Below, piece after piece: positions 26,143 through 34,903 of a stretch of 64,000 nt of DNA. Made by a program: the position numbers and the translations under genes. The first letter of the stretch is position 1, and each line of letters opens with the position of its first letter. The stretch is from Rhodospirillaceae bacterium (GTDB lineage Bacteria; Pseudomonadota; Alphaproteobacteria; Reyranellales; Reyranellaceae): NCBI GenBank assembly GCA_009772935.1, contig WOUR01000017.1:1-64000 (forward strand). Reading direction: 5' to 3'. The notes under the pieces were generated by a model. The model saw only the letters and a program-made list of their open reading frames with translations. It had not been told where the DNA came from and searched no databases.

Positions 26143-26834
26143 TGACGAAGGCGATCTTGCAAGATCACTCTCCTGCCTATGGGCTCTGGTTTCTGGTCAT
26201 CGTCAACTCGGTGATCTTCATCGGATTCGCCTTCGCCTTCTTCAAGCCGCATACAGGGCGTGACTGGCGTTCCTTTGGCGCCTTCAGTGCCTTCTTGGTT
26301 GCACTGTTCGCCGAAATGTATGGCTTTCCGCTGACGATCTACGTCTTGTCAGGTTGGCTGCAGAGTCGCTTCCCTAATGTTGACTGGTTCTCCCACGACG
26401 CCGGTCATCTCCTCGAGATGATATTTGGCTGGCAGGCAAATCCACACGCCGGCCCGTTCCACGTGTTGAGCTTCCTCTTCATCGGTGCGGGCTTCTTGCT
26501 GATATCGGTAGGCTGGAAGGCACTCTATCAGGGCCAACGACAGCACCAGCTGGTCACGACTGGCGTTTATGGCTACATGCGTCATCCCCAATACGTCGGC
26601 TTCATCCTTGTGATGTTCGGCTTCCTGCTTCAGTGGCCGACCTTGTTGACCCTGACGATGTTCCCCGTGCTCGTCTTCATGTATGTGCGCTTGGCTCGCG
26701 TCGAGGAGCGGGATGCCGCCGCTGAATTCGGCAGTCTGTATGAACGCTATCGACACGACGTTGCTGGCTTCGTCCCGCGGCTATCGGGATTCTTTTCCGC
26801 ACCCTCTCGCCGGGCTGCGAACGATGAAGAATGA
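26142..26834 (+). CDS. Isoprenylcysteine carboxyl methyltransferase-like membrane protein
   Basis: This 230-residue protein has about five membrane helices. The C-terminal part carries VTTGVYGYMRHPQYVGFILVMFGF and RVEERDAAAEFGSLYERYRHDVAGFVPR, the SAM-binding pattern of the ICMT/PEMT family (R-H-P-Q-Y, E-E-R, Y-x-x-Y). Copies with DUF2933 occur repeatedly in copper and mercury islands of proteobacteria, but the substrate is unknown. It is coupled to the genes on both sides. Confidence 0.85.
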   Translation: MTKAILQDHSPAYGLWFLVIVNSVIFIGFAFAFFKPHTGRDWRSFGAFSAFLVALFAEMYGFPLTIYVLSGWLQSRFPNVDWFSHDAGHLLEMIFGWQANPHAGPFHVLSFLFIGAGFLLISVGWKALYQGQRQHQLVTTGVYGYMRHPQYVGFILVMFGFLLQWPTLLTLTMFPVLVFMYVRLARVEERDAAAEFGSLYERYRHDVAGFVPRLSGFFSAPSRRAANDEE

Positions 26835-27213
26835 GCGAAAACCGGGGTGCCCTGGCAGGAGAGGCATCGGCTTCGCTTGCAGCGTGATGTACTTCGGGGT
26901 CTTGGTCATTGCGACTATCGGCCTACCTGGTGCCGCACGGGCCACTGACACGTGCCGCAGTGCACTTGAGGACTTGGTAACGGAGTGGCGATCCATCGCC
27001 GTGCCGGGCAAGCCCGAGCCGCCCGACCACGTCCACACAGCGCTCGAGGTCTGGTACATGCGCGGCCAACTACGACTGGCGCTCCGGTTGTGCGAAGAGG
27101 ACAAAGACCACGAAGCCATGCTGCGAATGGATCTCGTAAGAGCTTGGCTCAGACTTCCAGAAGTGCGCCATCCGGCCGATCACCGTTATCGCTATGACGA
27201 CGATCTTCGCTGA
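26824..27213 (+). CDS. Secreted hypothetical protein
   Basis: Start at the ATG at 26824 overlaps the methyltransferase gene by 11 bp and gives 129 residues. A signal peptide (FACSVMYFGVLVIATIGLPGAARA) is followed by a helical domain with two Cys (CRSALEDLV, LRLCEEDKD) that could form a disulfide. The stretch VWYMRGQLRLALRL and HPADHRYRYDDDLR are distinctive. No family is recognised; the context suggests a periplasmic partner of the DUF2933/methyltransferase pair. Confidence 0.6.
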   Translation: MKNERKPGCPGRRGIGFACSVMYFGVLVIATIGLPGAARATDTCRSALEDLVTEWRSIAVPGKPEPPDHVHTALEVWYMRGQLRLALRLCEEDKDHEAMLRMDLVRAWLRLPEVRHPADHRYRYDDDLR

Positions 27214-27388
27214 GTTGGGTTCGCGGGTTGGCGGTTTGTCAGGTGGGTGACGATCGCCGGAAGAGGGGATGCGCTCGCCAACCAAAGCCTGGATCCATTC
27301 ATCGACAATCATTGATTCGACCTGAAGCCGAGCGATGTCGCGTGCAGCCGTGCTTCCGTGCGGCGTGGTCTTTTGAGGGCAAGATGAC

Positions 27389-28294
27389 ATGCGTCGCATG
27401 AGCCATTCCGCCTCGGCGTTGGGCAGGTTGGGCCTTACCGTCGTTGCGGCATTGGATGCCCTCTGCTATCCGCTCATTTTGGTGGGTGCGAGCAGTGCTC
27501 CTCATTTGACGTTTGCCGCCCTAAGAGCATTGGTTGCTGGCGCAGTATTGGCTGGAGTTGCGATCCGCCTCGGCCGCCCGATACCTCGTGAACCGCGTAC
27601 TTGGGCATATCTCGCGCTCATCGGCATTGGGACGATAAGCTTTGGCTACCTGGGAATGTTCAGAGGTGCCGAGTTTGTTTCGGCTGGTATGGCAACCACA
27701 ATTACTCACGTGCAGCCGTTCATTGCCGCGCTACTGGCATATCCGCTCTTGGCGGAGAGGCCGACTTCCCATCAGGTCATCGGTCTCATGCTCGGTTTTG
27801 TGGGCGTTCTCGTTGTTGCGATCCCACCTTGGATGGGCGGTCGCTCCAGCGACTTCTCTCTAGGCTTTTTGTACCTCGTGATCGCAGCCATAGGCGTCGC
27901 AACCGGCAATGTCCTCACTCGCAAGGTCGCTGGCAACGTTGACCCGATCGTGGCTACGTCTGCACAGTGTCTTTTCGGCTTCTTGCCGTTGAGTGCCACC
28001 GCTGTTGTTGTTGAGGACCCGCTGGCCGTTGTGTGGTCCTACAGTTTTGTCGGAAGCCTGCTCGGTCTGGCCTTGGTCGGCACAGCCTTGGCTCGGTGCC
28101 TATGGTTCGCACTCCTGAGCCGTGTCCCGCTACATGAAGGCAATGCCTTTACTTTCTTGACGCCGTTCATCGCACTGGGCTACGGCGCATTGTTCTTCGG
28201 AGAGGATATTGAAACCTCTACCTTCTTGGGCTTGGGCGTCGCAGCCTTGGGCATTTTGTTCGTGGAATCAGACAGCGCACGTCAAAGGAAGTAA
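27389..28294 (+). CDS. EamA/DMT-family permease
   Basis: The 301-residue protein has ten membrane helices in two homologous halves. Signatures are FAALRALVAGAVLAG, GAEFVSAGMATTITHVQPFIAALLAYPLLAERPT and NAFTFLTPFIALGYGALFFGE, typical of the drug/metabolite transporter superfamily. The substrate cannot be told from sequence. An imperfect hairpin with arms CCAGCC/GGCTGG at 28363-28377 lies downstream but lacks a T tract. Confidence 0.88.
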   Translation: MRRMSHSASALGRLGLTVVAALDALCYPLILVGASSAPHLTFAALRALVAGAVLAGVAIRLGRPIPREPRTWAYLALIGIGTISFGYLGMFRGAEFVSAGMATTITHVQPFIAALLAYPLLAERPTSHQVIGLMLGFVGVLVVAIPPWMGGRSSDFSLGFLYLVIAAIGVATGNVLTRKVAGNVDPIVATSAQCLFGFLPLSATAVVVEDPLAVVWSYSFVGSLLGLALVGTALARCLWFALLSRVPLHEGNAFTFLTPFIALGYGALFFGEDIETSTFLGLGVAALGILFVESDSARQRK

Positions 28295-28524
28295 CGGACT
28301 CAGTGGCCAACACGATCGGTGAGTCGTGAAGGCTACAAGGAGTGGGCCACAAGATGAAGGCGCCAGCCCTTGGCTGGGGTTAAGCAATTGAGCCAAGAGG
28401 ACACGCCTTGCTGGTCTACCAACTGCTTGTCTCTGTTTGGCTCTTCAATTGCCCGCGGACGTACCTTTGTCCTTCGCCCTAATGAGCGATAGTCTTGTGG
28501 CAGTCCTGTAAAAAGGGGGCTTGC

Positions 28525-28788
28525 CTACTGACCAGACTTGCCGGTAGCTGGTCCACTCGAATGGCTTGGCGTAGCCGGCATGTTGTGCTGCTGCTGTTGA
28601 ATCTCCTTCGTTTCACCCGGCTTGGGTGACGAGGAGTGGCCGTGCGTTCCGGGTCCGGGTTGCGTTCCGCCCTGTATGTGCTGGCCCTTCGTGGCATCGG
28701 TTGATTGCGCCCACGCGACTTGAGTGAACGCCATGAACCCCAACGCACTTGCGGCAGTCGCCAAGGCCAGTTTCCAACGATTCATCAT
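28525..28788 (-). CDS. Small secreted Gln/His-rich protein
   Basis: A clear AGGAG lies seven bases before the ATG at 28788. The product is 87 residues: signal peptide (ALATAASALGFMAFTQVAWAQ), then a hydrophilic, disordered tail rich in Gly, Pro, Ser and His (GTHGHSSSP, QQQQHNMP). No family is recognised. His/Met content and location suggest weak metal binding in the periplasm. Confidence 0.6.
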   Translation of the reverse strand: MMNRWKLALATAASALGFMAFTQVAWAQSTDATKGQHIQGGTQPGPGTHGHSSSPKPGETKEIQQQQHNMPATPSHSSGPATGKSGQ

Positions 28789-28960
28789 GACAGGTCTCCT
28801 TTGATGAAACCTTGGACCAAGTGTGCGGTTCACGCTGTTCAATCTGAGACTCGAATTCAATCGTGCCAATGATCTCGCATCAGCTGTCCGGGGACGACCA
28901 GCACAGGAGTAGTTCTTGCATTTATCGCTAATGGGCGACGCAATCGAATCCATCGACATT

Positions 28961-29671
28961 TCAATCCATTTCGCCCAATCGTCTCAGACGAGAATGCACC
29001 TTGATTGTGCCGGGCGGCGTCCGGCCTCCGTATTCGATTAGGTTGAGACGCCTGAACTTGTTCAGGAAGTAGTTCACTCGCGGACGCGTTGAGCCGATGA
29101 GATTTGCCAGCATCTCCTGCTTGACGTTCGATGTGATGCCGAAGTCGCGACTCCCGTTGCCGACGTTGGCAAGTTTGAGCAGTACGCGCGCCAAACGCTG
29201 TTCGGCCGATCCGACGAGCTGATCAATCAAGGCGGCTTCGGTTTCGAGGCTGTGTGCAACCAGAAATGCCGTAAACGCGCCAGCGAGGTCTGGCCACTCC
29301 CGGAGCAAGTTGGGCATCAAGCTCCTATCGATCCTCGCGATTTCAGCGTCTTCAACGACAACGGCTGATGTAGTGCGATACGGCTTGTTCGCGAGGCATT
29401 CCTCGCCACAAAAATCACCGGGGCCGAGGATTGCGACGAGACGGTCGTCGCCTTTCTCGGTCGTCACTAACCGGTGCACTTGTCCGTACCCGATGTAAAA
29501 GATTGCATCCGCTGGATCCCCCTGGCGGAACAGGGGGCGGCCTGCTGAGTACCTCATATGTGGAAACTGGACGCAAAGCTTTGCTTGCGAACCGTTGACG
29601 TACGCCCGCTTGAGAGGGACATCGTCCAAGTGTTCAATCCCGCTCGACGGACCAAGTGTCTGCTCGCCCAT
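28961..29671 (-). CDS. Crp/Fnr-family transcriptional regulator
   Basis: The frame is open to 29899, but the ATG at 29671 gives 236 residues, the standard length. A cyclic-nucleotide-type barrel (RPLFRQGDPADAIFYIGYGQVHRL, GDFCGEECL) is followed by a winged helix (SNVKQEMLANLIGSTRPRVNYFLNKF). It lacks the N-terminal Cys set of FNR. GDFCGEECLANKPYRT resembles a subgroup of alphaproteobacterial Crp-like proteins. The target is unknown; the adenylate cyclase at 38862-40271 could provide its ligand. Confidence 0.85.
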   Translation of the reverse strand: MGEQTLGPSSGIEHLDDVPLKRAYVNGSQAKLCVQFPHMRYSAGRPLFRQGDPADAIFYIGYGQVHRLVTTEKGDDRLVAILGPGDFCGEECLANKPYRTTSAVVVEDAEIARIDRSLMPNLLREWPDLAGAFTAFLVAHSLETEAALIDQLVGSAEQRLARVLLKLANVGNGSRDFGITSNVKQEMLANLIGSTRPRVNYFLNKFRRLNLIEYGGRTPPGTIKVHSRLRRLGEMD

Positions 29672-29949
29672 TCTCCGAAGAGGGTCCGTGACGGGACAAG
29701 GTTTGGTTTCAAGCGCGCGGTGGCGAAGTTGACTGATGGGCGGATTTGGGCAGACGCATGGGAGAGCGTCATGCCTCGATGACAGTGGAGATTTCATAGC
29801 TGAGCCATGGTCTAGAAGGGAGAGAAGCGCGAATGATGCGGCGCACGAATCATCCGATCCGTGTCGTCCCTCAAATGGTCGCACGCGAATCACCAACACC
29901 GATGGCCTAAGGAGCCACCGAGCTTCTGGCTTGCACTACGACGATTTGA

Positions 29950-30366
29950 CTAGTGAGCGCGCGGAGGTCTCTCTAGCCGACCTTGGCTTCTGCCGCACAG
30001 CGACGCCGCTACAGTGACAACTGCGCTGAGTGGCAACTGCGATGTTCGACTGTAGTAGTTTCTGCTACCGATGGCGGCGTGACAAGCGACACCGCAGCAA
30101 TCGTCGTTGAGATCGACATCCGATGATGTGTCGTTCGAGCGACCAATGTCCCGTGACTGAGCGAATGCCGCGGGCGACAAGGCAGCCGCTGCTCGCTCTC
30201 GCGGTCCCACTGCGTGTATGGATCGCGAGGCGTCGCCATAGACGGAATGATCCGGGTGGGCAGGAACTGCTCGCTGCTCATGATGAACAGGCGAGTGAGC
30301 CGACGCCGCACCACCAAAGGCGAGTGCGCATATCAAAGCTACGAAGACTATGCCCAAAACGCGCAT
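29950..30366 (-). CDS. Secreted protein with CC-x-VACHAA motif, copy 1
   Basis: The ATG at 30366 gives 138 residues: signal peptide (VLGIVFVALICALAFGGAASA), His-rich region (HSPVHHEQRAVPAHPDHS), then DDCCGVACHAA and a second hydrophobic helix, ending in ERPPRAH. The same layout occurs at 34077-34529 (DGCCNVACHAA, ending ERPPKQQD) and, broken, at 42408-42825. The Cys/His cluster suggests metal binding. It is unrelated in sequence to cytochromes, as there is no CxxCH. Confidence 0.65.
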   Translation of the reverse strand: MRVLGIVFVALICALAFGGAASAHSPVHHEQRAVPAHPDHSVYGDASRSIHAVGPRERAAAALSPAAFAQSRDIGRSNDTSSDVDLNDDCCGVACHAAIGSRNYYSRTSQLPLSAVVTVAASLCGRSQGRLERPPRAH

Positions 30367-30622
30367 GCCACATCCGCGTGCTTCAGGGTTGGCCGAACGG
30401 CACACAACCGATGGCGCTTCGACTATGCGTCAGAAGCCCGGAACAAGCCAGTATCATCGACTGCTGCATGAAAAGACTACGCTAACCGTAGGCTCTGCCG
30501 GCCCGGTTTTCCTTGATCTGGATCAACGACTTGAGGTTGTGGCTGCCTCCAGCTCTCAAATCGCGGCGTCGGGCTTCTGGCCCCGTTGGTATTTGGAAAA
30601 CCTATCCGGAGCGCTTCCATGG

Positions 30623-31000
30623 CTATCGTCCTTCGATCTCGACTTCGAGCGAAAAGCTCAAGAAGGTTTGTATTGTGATGATCAACCCCAACACGCCGAG
30701 ACTGTGAAAGGTCGGTGCCACGGCAACGGTTCCGATGATATCGGCCGCTACGAGGATATCGGCCGCTACGAGGAACTCCAGTCCCAGCAATATGCCGCGG
30801 CCGAGATCAGCCCGATAGCTCGGCATCGCGCCATTCCAGCCACTCCTCACCCCCGCCTTGACGAAAACGATAGTCGACGCAACTGCCGCGATGACGATGG
30901 CCCCCACGCCCACGACTTCAATGATCGTTGCAATCCAATGCAAGACCTGGACCATTACGGCGCGTGCATCTCCCGTCGACACGACCTCGAATGAATTCAT
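30623..31000 (-). CDS. DUF1622 membrane protein with internal duplication
   Basis: The 125-residue protein has three membrane helices and matches DUF1622 (GRGILLGLEFLVAADI, VLGLIITIQTFLSFSLEVEIEG). In the second helix LVAADI occurs twice in a row because of an 18-bp perfect tandem repeat at 30737-30772, where the family has it once. This adds six residues to a membrane segment. It is upstream-adjacent to nothing but lies 21 bp after the Cu ATPase in the opposite transcriptional order, so it is probably the second gene of that transcript. Confidence 0.82.
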   Translation of the reverse strand: MNSFEVVSTGDARAVMVQVLHWIATIIEVVGVGAIVIAAVASTIVFVKAGVRSGWNGAMPSYRADLGRGILLGLEFLVAADILVAADIIGTVAVAPTFHSLGVLGLIITIQTFLSFSLEVEIEGR

Positions 31001-31021
31001 GGCGGCGGGATCTCCTCGCCC

Positions 31022-33370
31022 TTACAGATGCAGGGTGCGCAACCGAAGCGCATTGCCGATGACACTCACCGAGCTCAGCGCCATGGCTGTTGCCGCGATG
31101 ATAGGCGACAGCAAGATGCCGAAGATCGGATACAGCACGCCGGCCGCGATCGGCACGCCGGCGGCGTTGTAAACAAAGGCGAAAAACAGGTTCTGCCGGA
31201 TGTTGCGCATGGTCGCCTGGGACAAGCGCCGCGCCTTGACGATCCCCATGAGATCCCCCTTGAGCAGAGTGACGCCGGCGCTCTCGATCGCGACGTCGGT
31301 GCCGGTGCCCATGGCGATGCCGACCTCGGCTGCGGCCAGCGCTGGCGCGTCGTTGACGCCATCGCCCGCCATGGCCACCACGCGGCCCTCGCGGCGCAGT
31401 TTCTCGACCACGGCGCTCTTCTGGTCGGGCAGCACCTCGGCTTCGACCTCGGCAATGCCGAGCCGTCGAGCAACGGCCTGCGCGGTGGTAAGGTTGTCGC
31501 CGGTCAGCATGACGACGCGGATCTTCTCTCGCGCCAGCGCCGCAAGGGCGGCGGGTGTCGTCTCCTTCACTGGATCGGCAATGGCGAATATCGCAGCCGG
31601 ACTTCCGTCGACCGCGAGGAAGATGGCAGTGGCGCCCTCCTGGCGCTGCCGCTCGGCCTCGCCCTCGAGCGCGGTCGTGGCGATGCCGAGCTCGCCCAGA
31701 AACCGCGCATTGCCGAGCGCCAGGCGGCGGCCCTCCACCGTGCCGACCACGCCCTTGCCGGTGGGCGAATCGAAATCGGCGACGTCGGACAGGGCGAGCT
31801 TGCGCTCGGCCGCCGCGGCGACGATCGCCAGCGCCAATGGATGCTCGCTGGCCTTCTCTGCGCTGGCCGCGAGGCGCAGCACATCGGCCTCGGCGAACCC
31901 CGCCGCCGGAACGATCGCTACCACCTTGGGCTTGCCCTCGGTCAGCGTGCCGGTCTTGTCGATCACCAGGGTGTCGACCCGCTCCATTCGCTCCAGCGCC
32001 TCGGCGTTCTTAATCAGGACGCCGGCCTGAGCGCCGCGCCCGACGCCGACCATAATCGACATCGGCGTCGCGAGACCGAGCGCACAGGGGCAGGCGATGA
32101 TCAGCACCGTCACCGCCGCCACCAGGCCGAAGGCGAGGCGCGGCTCGGGGCCCCAGATGGCCCAGGCCGCGAAGGCCGCGAGCGCGATGGCGATGACCAC
32201 GGGCACGAAATAGCCCGAGACCATGTCGGCTAGACGCTGGATCGGGGCGCGCGAGCGCTGCGCCTCGGCCACCATCTGCACGATGCGCGACAGCATGGTA
32301 TCGCGGCCGACCTTCTCGGCCCGCATCACGAAGCTGCCGGTCGTGTTCAGCGTGCCGGCGATCACCTTGGCGCCGACCTCCTTTGTGACCGGCATGGACT
32401 CGCCCGTCACCATCGATTCGTCGAGCGAGGAACGGCCTTCGCTCACCTCGCCGTCGACCGGCACCTTCTCGCCCGGCCGTACACGCAGTCGGTCGCCGAC
32501 GCCGATGGCGTCGAGGGAAACCTCCTCGTCGGTGCCGTCGGTCTTCAGCCGCTGCGCGGTCTTAGGTGCCAGATCGAGCAGGGCGCGGATCGCGCCTGAC
32601 GTCTGGTCGCGGGCGCGCAATTCGAGCACCTGGCCGAGTAGCACCAGGACTGTGATGACCGCCGCGGCCTCGAAATACACCGCCACCGTTCCCTCAGCCC
32701 CTCGAAAGGCCGGCGGGAAGAGGTCAGGTATGGCAATTGCCACCACGCTATAGGCCCAGGCGACGCCGATGCCCATGGCGATCAGGGTGAACATGTTGAG
32801 ATTGCGCGTCTTGAGGGACTGCCACGCACGCTCAAAGAACGGCCAGCCGGCCCAAAGGACCACCGGCGTGGCCAACACGAACTGGATCCAGCTTGAGGTT
32901 TTGGCGCCCAGAAGCATGTGCAGGTTAGTCAGGTGACCTCCCATTTCCAGGGCCAGCACAGGCAAAGACAGAACAAGCCCGATCCAGAACCGCTTTGTCA
33001 TGTCCGCGAGTTCGGGATTGGGCGCGGCTTCGCCCGTTATCAGCTCCGGCTCCAGAGCCATGCCGCAAATCGGACAGTTGCCCGGCCCGGCCTGTCGGAT
33101 TTGGGGATGCATGGGACACGTGTAGATCGTCCCGGCAGGGGTATCCGGCTGCTTGGCCGGGGAGGGCTTCAAGTAACGCTCAGGCTCGGCGATGAACTTC
33201 GCCAGGCATTTGGCGCTGCAGAAGTAGTAAGTCTGCGCGCGATGCACCGTTTTGTGCTTCGCGCCCTCGATCTTCACTGCCATCCCACACACCGGGTCGA
33301 TCGCGGTCGTGGCAGAGCCGTGGGAATGCGTCGCGTGGTCATGACCAGCGTGGCAGCAAGTGTTCTTCAT
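31022..33370 (-). CDS. copA: Cu(I)-exporting P-type ATPase with YHS and HMBD metal domains
   Basis: This 782-residue P1B ATPase has a His-rich N-terminus, a YHS domain ([25 protein letters not shown]; residues 25-68), a heavy-metal-binding HMBD domain ([19 protein letters not shown]; 82-110), eight membrane helices with [11 protein letters not shown] near 428, and the phosphorylation site DKTGTLTEG near 479. There is no classic HMA domain. The CPC motif with downstream family residues fits Cu(I). It is divergent from csoR across a 39-bp gap holding the operator. Confidence 0.95.
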   Translation of the reverse strand: MKNTCCHAGHDHATHSHGSATTAIDPVCGMAVKIEGAKHKTVHRAQTYYFCSAKCLAKFIAEPERYLKPSPAKQPDTPAGTIYTCPMHPQIRQAGPGNCPICGMALEPELITGEAAPNPELADMTKRFWIGLVLSLPVLALEMGGHLTNLHMLLGAKTSSWIQFVLATPVVLWAGWPFFERAWQSLKTRNLNMFTLIAMGIGVAWAYSVVAIAIPDLFPPAFRGAEGTVAVYFEAAAVITVLVLLGQVLELRARDQTSGAIRALLDLAPKTAQRLKTDGTDEEVSLDAIGVGDRLRVRPGEKVPVDGEVSEGRSSLDESMVTGESMPVTKEVGAKVIAGTLNTTGSFVMRAEKVGRDTMLSRIVQMVAEAQRSRAPIQRLADMVSGYFVPVVIAIALAAFAAWAIWGPEPRLAFGLVAAVTVLIIACPCALGLATPMSIMVGVGRGAQAGVLIKNAEALERMERVDTLVIDKTGTLTEGKPKVVAIVPAAGFAEADVLRLAASAEKASEHPLALAIVAAAAERKLALSDVADFDSPTGKGVVGTVEGRRLALGNARFLGELGIATTALEGEAERQRQEGATAIFLAVDGSPAAIFAIADPVKETTPAALAALAREKIRVVMLTGDNLTTAQAVARRLGIAEVEAEVLPDQKSAVVEKLRREGRVVAMAGDGVNDAPALAAAEVGIAMGTGTDVAIESAGVTLLKGDLMGIVKARRLSQATMRNIRQNLFFAFVYNAAGVPIAAGVLYPIFGILLSPIIAATAMALSSVSVIGNALRLRTLHL

Positions 33371-33382
33371 GACTTGCTATCT

Positions 33383-33399
33383 ATACCCTGCGGGGGTAT
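33383..33399. promoter_or_regulatory. CsoR operator
   Basis: ATACCC-TGCGG-GGGTAT is a 17-bp inverted repeat with the C/G runs typical of CsoR/RcnR operators. It sits between the divergent starts of the Cu(I) ATPase (33370) and csoR (33410), so one site can repress both. Confidence 0.8.
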
Positions 33400-33409
33400 T
33401 ATTCAAGCC

Positions 33410-33685
33410 ATGGACGATAAGATCAAGAAATCCCAGCTCGCTCGACTTAGCCGAATCGAGGGCCAAGTTCGTGGCGTCGCCCGCATGATCGAAGAAAATC
33501 GCTATTGCATTGATGTGCTCACTCAGATCAAGGCGGTGCGAGCGGCGCTAGACAAGGTCGAGCAGGAAACCTTGAGCGACCACCTACACCATTGCGTCGC
33601 ACACGCTTTTCACGCGGGCTCGGCGCGGGACCGTCAGACCAAGATCGACGAATTGATCGCGGTGCTCGACAATCGAGGGCGTTAG
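33410..33685 (+). CDS. csoR: CsoR-family Cu(I)-sensing repressor
   Basis: The ATG at 33410 gives 91 residues. The helical bundle pattern RLSRIEGQVRGVARMIEENRYCIDVLTQ (first Cys ligand) and HLHHCVAHAF (His and Cys ligands) reproduces the Cys-His-Cys Cu(I) site of CsoR. Copper binding releases the operator. The longer frame upstream of the ATG is antisense to the ATPase gene and is not coding. Confidence 0.93.
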   Translation: MDDKIKKSQLARLSRIEGQVRGVARMIEENRYCIDVLTQIKAVRAALDKVEQETLSDHLHHCVAHAFHAGSARDRQTKIDELIAVLDNRGR

Positions 33686-33721
33686 CCGCCCGCGGTCCGG
33701 TATCGGCCTCTTTGGCGGGTC

Positions 33722-33767
33722 GATCTAAGTCACTGACCGGAAATGATCTAAGTCACTGACCGGAAAT
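33722..33767. repeat. Perfect 23-bp tandem repeat, two units
   Basis: The unit starting GATCTAAGTCACTGACCGG occurs twice without a gap (33722-33744 and 33745-33767). It lies in a gene-free stretch (33686-34076) after csoR. No transposase is present; it may be an insertion-sequence end or slippage product. Confidence 0.8.
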
Positions 33768-34076
33768 GAGGCTGAGTAAGTTGCCGCCTCTCTCCCCGAC
33801 TTCTGCTCATTCTAGCCGCACACCCGAGAGCGGTCGGCCTTGCGTCCTTACGCTCGGGCATTCCGGATTACTATGGATCCGGCGCTTATTCTTGTGCTGG
33901 GCCATTCCGATCCTCCCGTGGGTTCGCCTGGCCGTTACCAGTCAGAGCAAATCACATACCCTGCCAGGGTGGGGTGTATGGGCGTCAAGCTCTTGATTCA
34001 TCGACTCTTTCAACGCTCCGGCATTGATATCGATGCAGTGTAAGGCGAATCTCGGGGCGCCACTGCATTGACAACG

Positions 34077-34529
34077 ATGATCGCTGAAGCCATTTTGATT
34101 GCGATGCGAAGAATTGATCCCTTGAGCCACATTGGGCGAGTCGTATTGCTCGCTGTGCTGGGATTCGTCATCGCATCCGGTACGGCCCTAGCTCATGGTG
34201 GAACATCTCCCACGTCTGCCGAACGCAGCCATGTGCAGACTTCCACCGGCCGGCACGTAGAGCACGACCAGCCCATCACGACGCCGGCAACGATCGCTTC
34301 GCCGCTCGAGCAGGCCACTCATTCGGATGAACCTTGCTCGGATCGGCAGCCACGCGGACATGCTGGCGACGGATGCTGCAATGTGGCCTGCCACGCTGCC
34401 CTCGCGACGCCACTGTCGAGCGTGGGCAGCAGTCAGGCTTCGGCCAGCCAGTACGCTGGCAGCTTGTCCGACATGCTTGTCGGGCGATCCAGCGATCGCG
34501 CAGAACGACCTCCCAAACAGCAGGACTGA
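34077..34529 (+). CDS. Secreted protein with CC-x-VACHAA motif, copy 2
   Basis: Start is uncertain: TTG 34068, ATG 34077 and ATG 34104 are possible, and the last best fits a signal peptide (RRIDPLSHIGRVVLLAVLGFVIASGTALA). No good ribosome site is seen. The mature part is His/Thr/Ser-rich, then DGCCNVACHAALATP and a final RSSDRAERPPKQQD. It shares the layout of 29950-30366. It precedes the second copper operon by about 150 bp and may be part of the copper response. Confidence 0.6.
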   Translation: MIAEAILIAMRRIDPLSHIGRVVLLAVLGFVIASGTALAHGGTSPTSAERSHVQTSTGRHVEHDQPITTPATIASPLEQATHSDEPCSDRQPRGHAGDGCCNVACHAALATPLSSVGSSQASASQYAGSLSDMLVGRSSDRAERPPKQQD

Positions 34530-34675
34530 TCGGGTTCGCGCGAGAAGCGCGTAAGGCGACGTGCGCATGTGACGTAGCACGTCCTAACGCGAGAATTGCG
34601 CAAACTGAGTGATGGCGCCGCCTTACAGCGGCGGCCAGCAGCATCGTTGCATCGATCCTCCGTTGGATGTCGTAG

Positions 34676-34903
34676 ATGAATTTCTCCATGTTTCTTGCGC
34701 TCGCTCTCGGGCTTGCAGCCTGCAGTCTGCCGTCTCTGCCGGAGCCGTCTGACTCCGATCCGCACAGTCCCTTCGCGCCCGATGTGCCGATGACCTACCA
34801 GCCGGTCATGGGCGGAACCGTCGACTATGCGCCGGTGGCATCACCCAGACCGTGGCGTGAACTGAACGACAGCGTGGCCCCTCGGCCGGGACGGGCGCCA
34901 TGA
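34676..34903 (+). CDS. Small lipoprotein preceding TolC-family gene
   Basis: The 75-residue product has a lipobox (LGLAACS) and then a Pro/Asp/Ser-rich tail with YQPVMGGTVDYAP and a final GRAP. An equivalent small lipoprotein (YRPVMAGTVYHGLGRAP) precedes the other TolC-family gene, at 44470-44646. Stop and the TolC start overlap (ATGA), so the two are made together. It probably works with the outer-membrane channel. Confidence 0.75.
   Translation: MNFSMFLALALGLAACSLPSLPEPSDSDPHSPFAPDVPMTYQPVMGGTVDYAPVASPRPWRELNDSVAPRPGRAP

Noticed and set aside
29950-30366. CC-x-VACHAA proteins as cytochromes
   Set aside because: The motif is C-C-x-V-A-C-H, without a CxxCH haem site.
31028-32233. Long plus-strand frame opposite the Cu(I) ATPase
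   Set aside because: Mirror of the ATPase codon bias; no ribosome site or recognisable domain.
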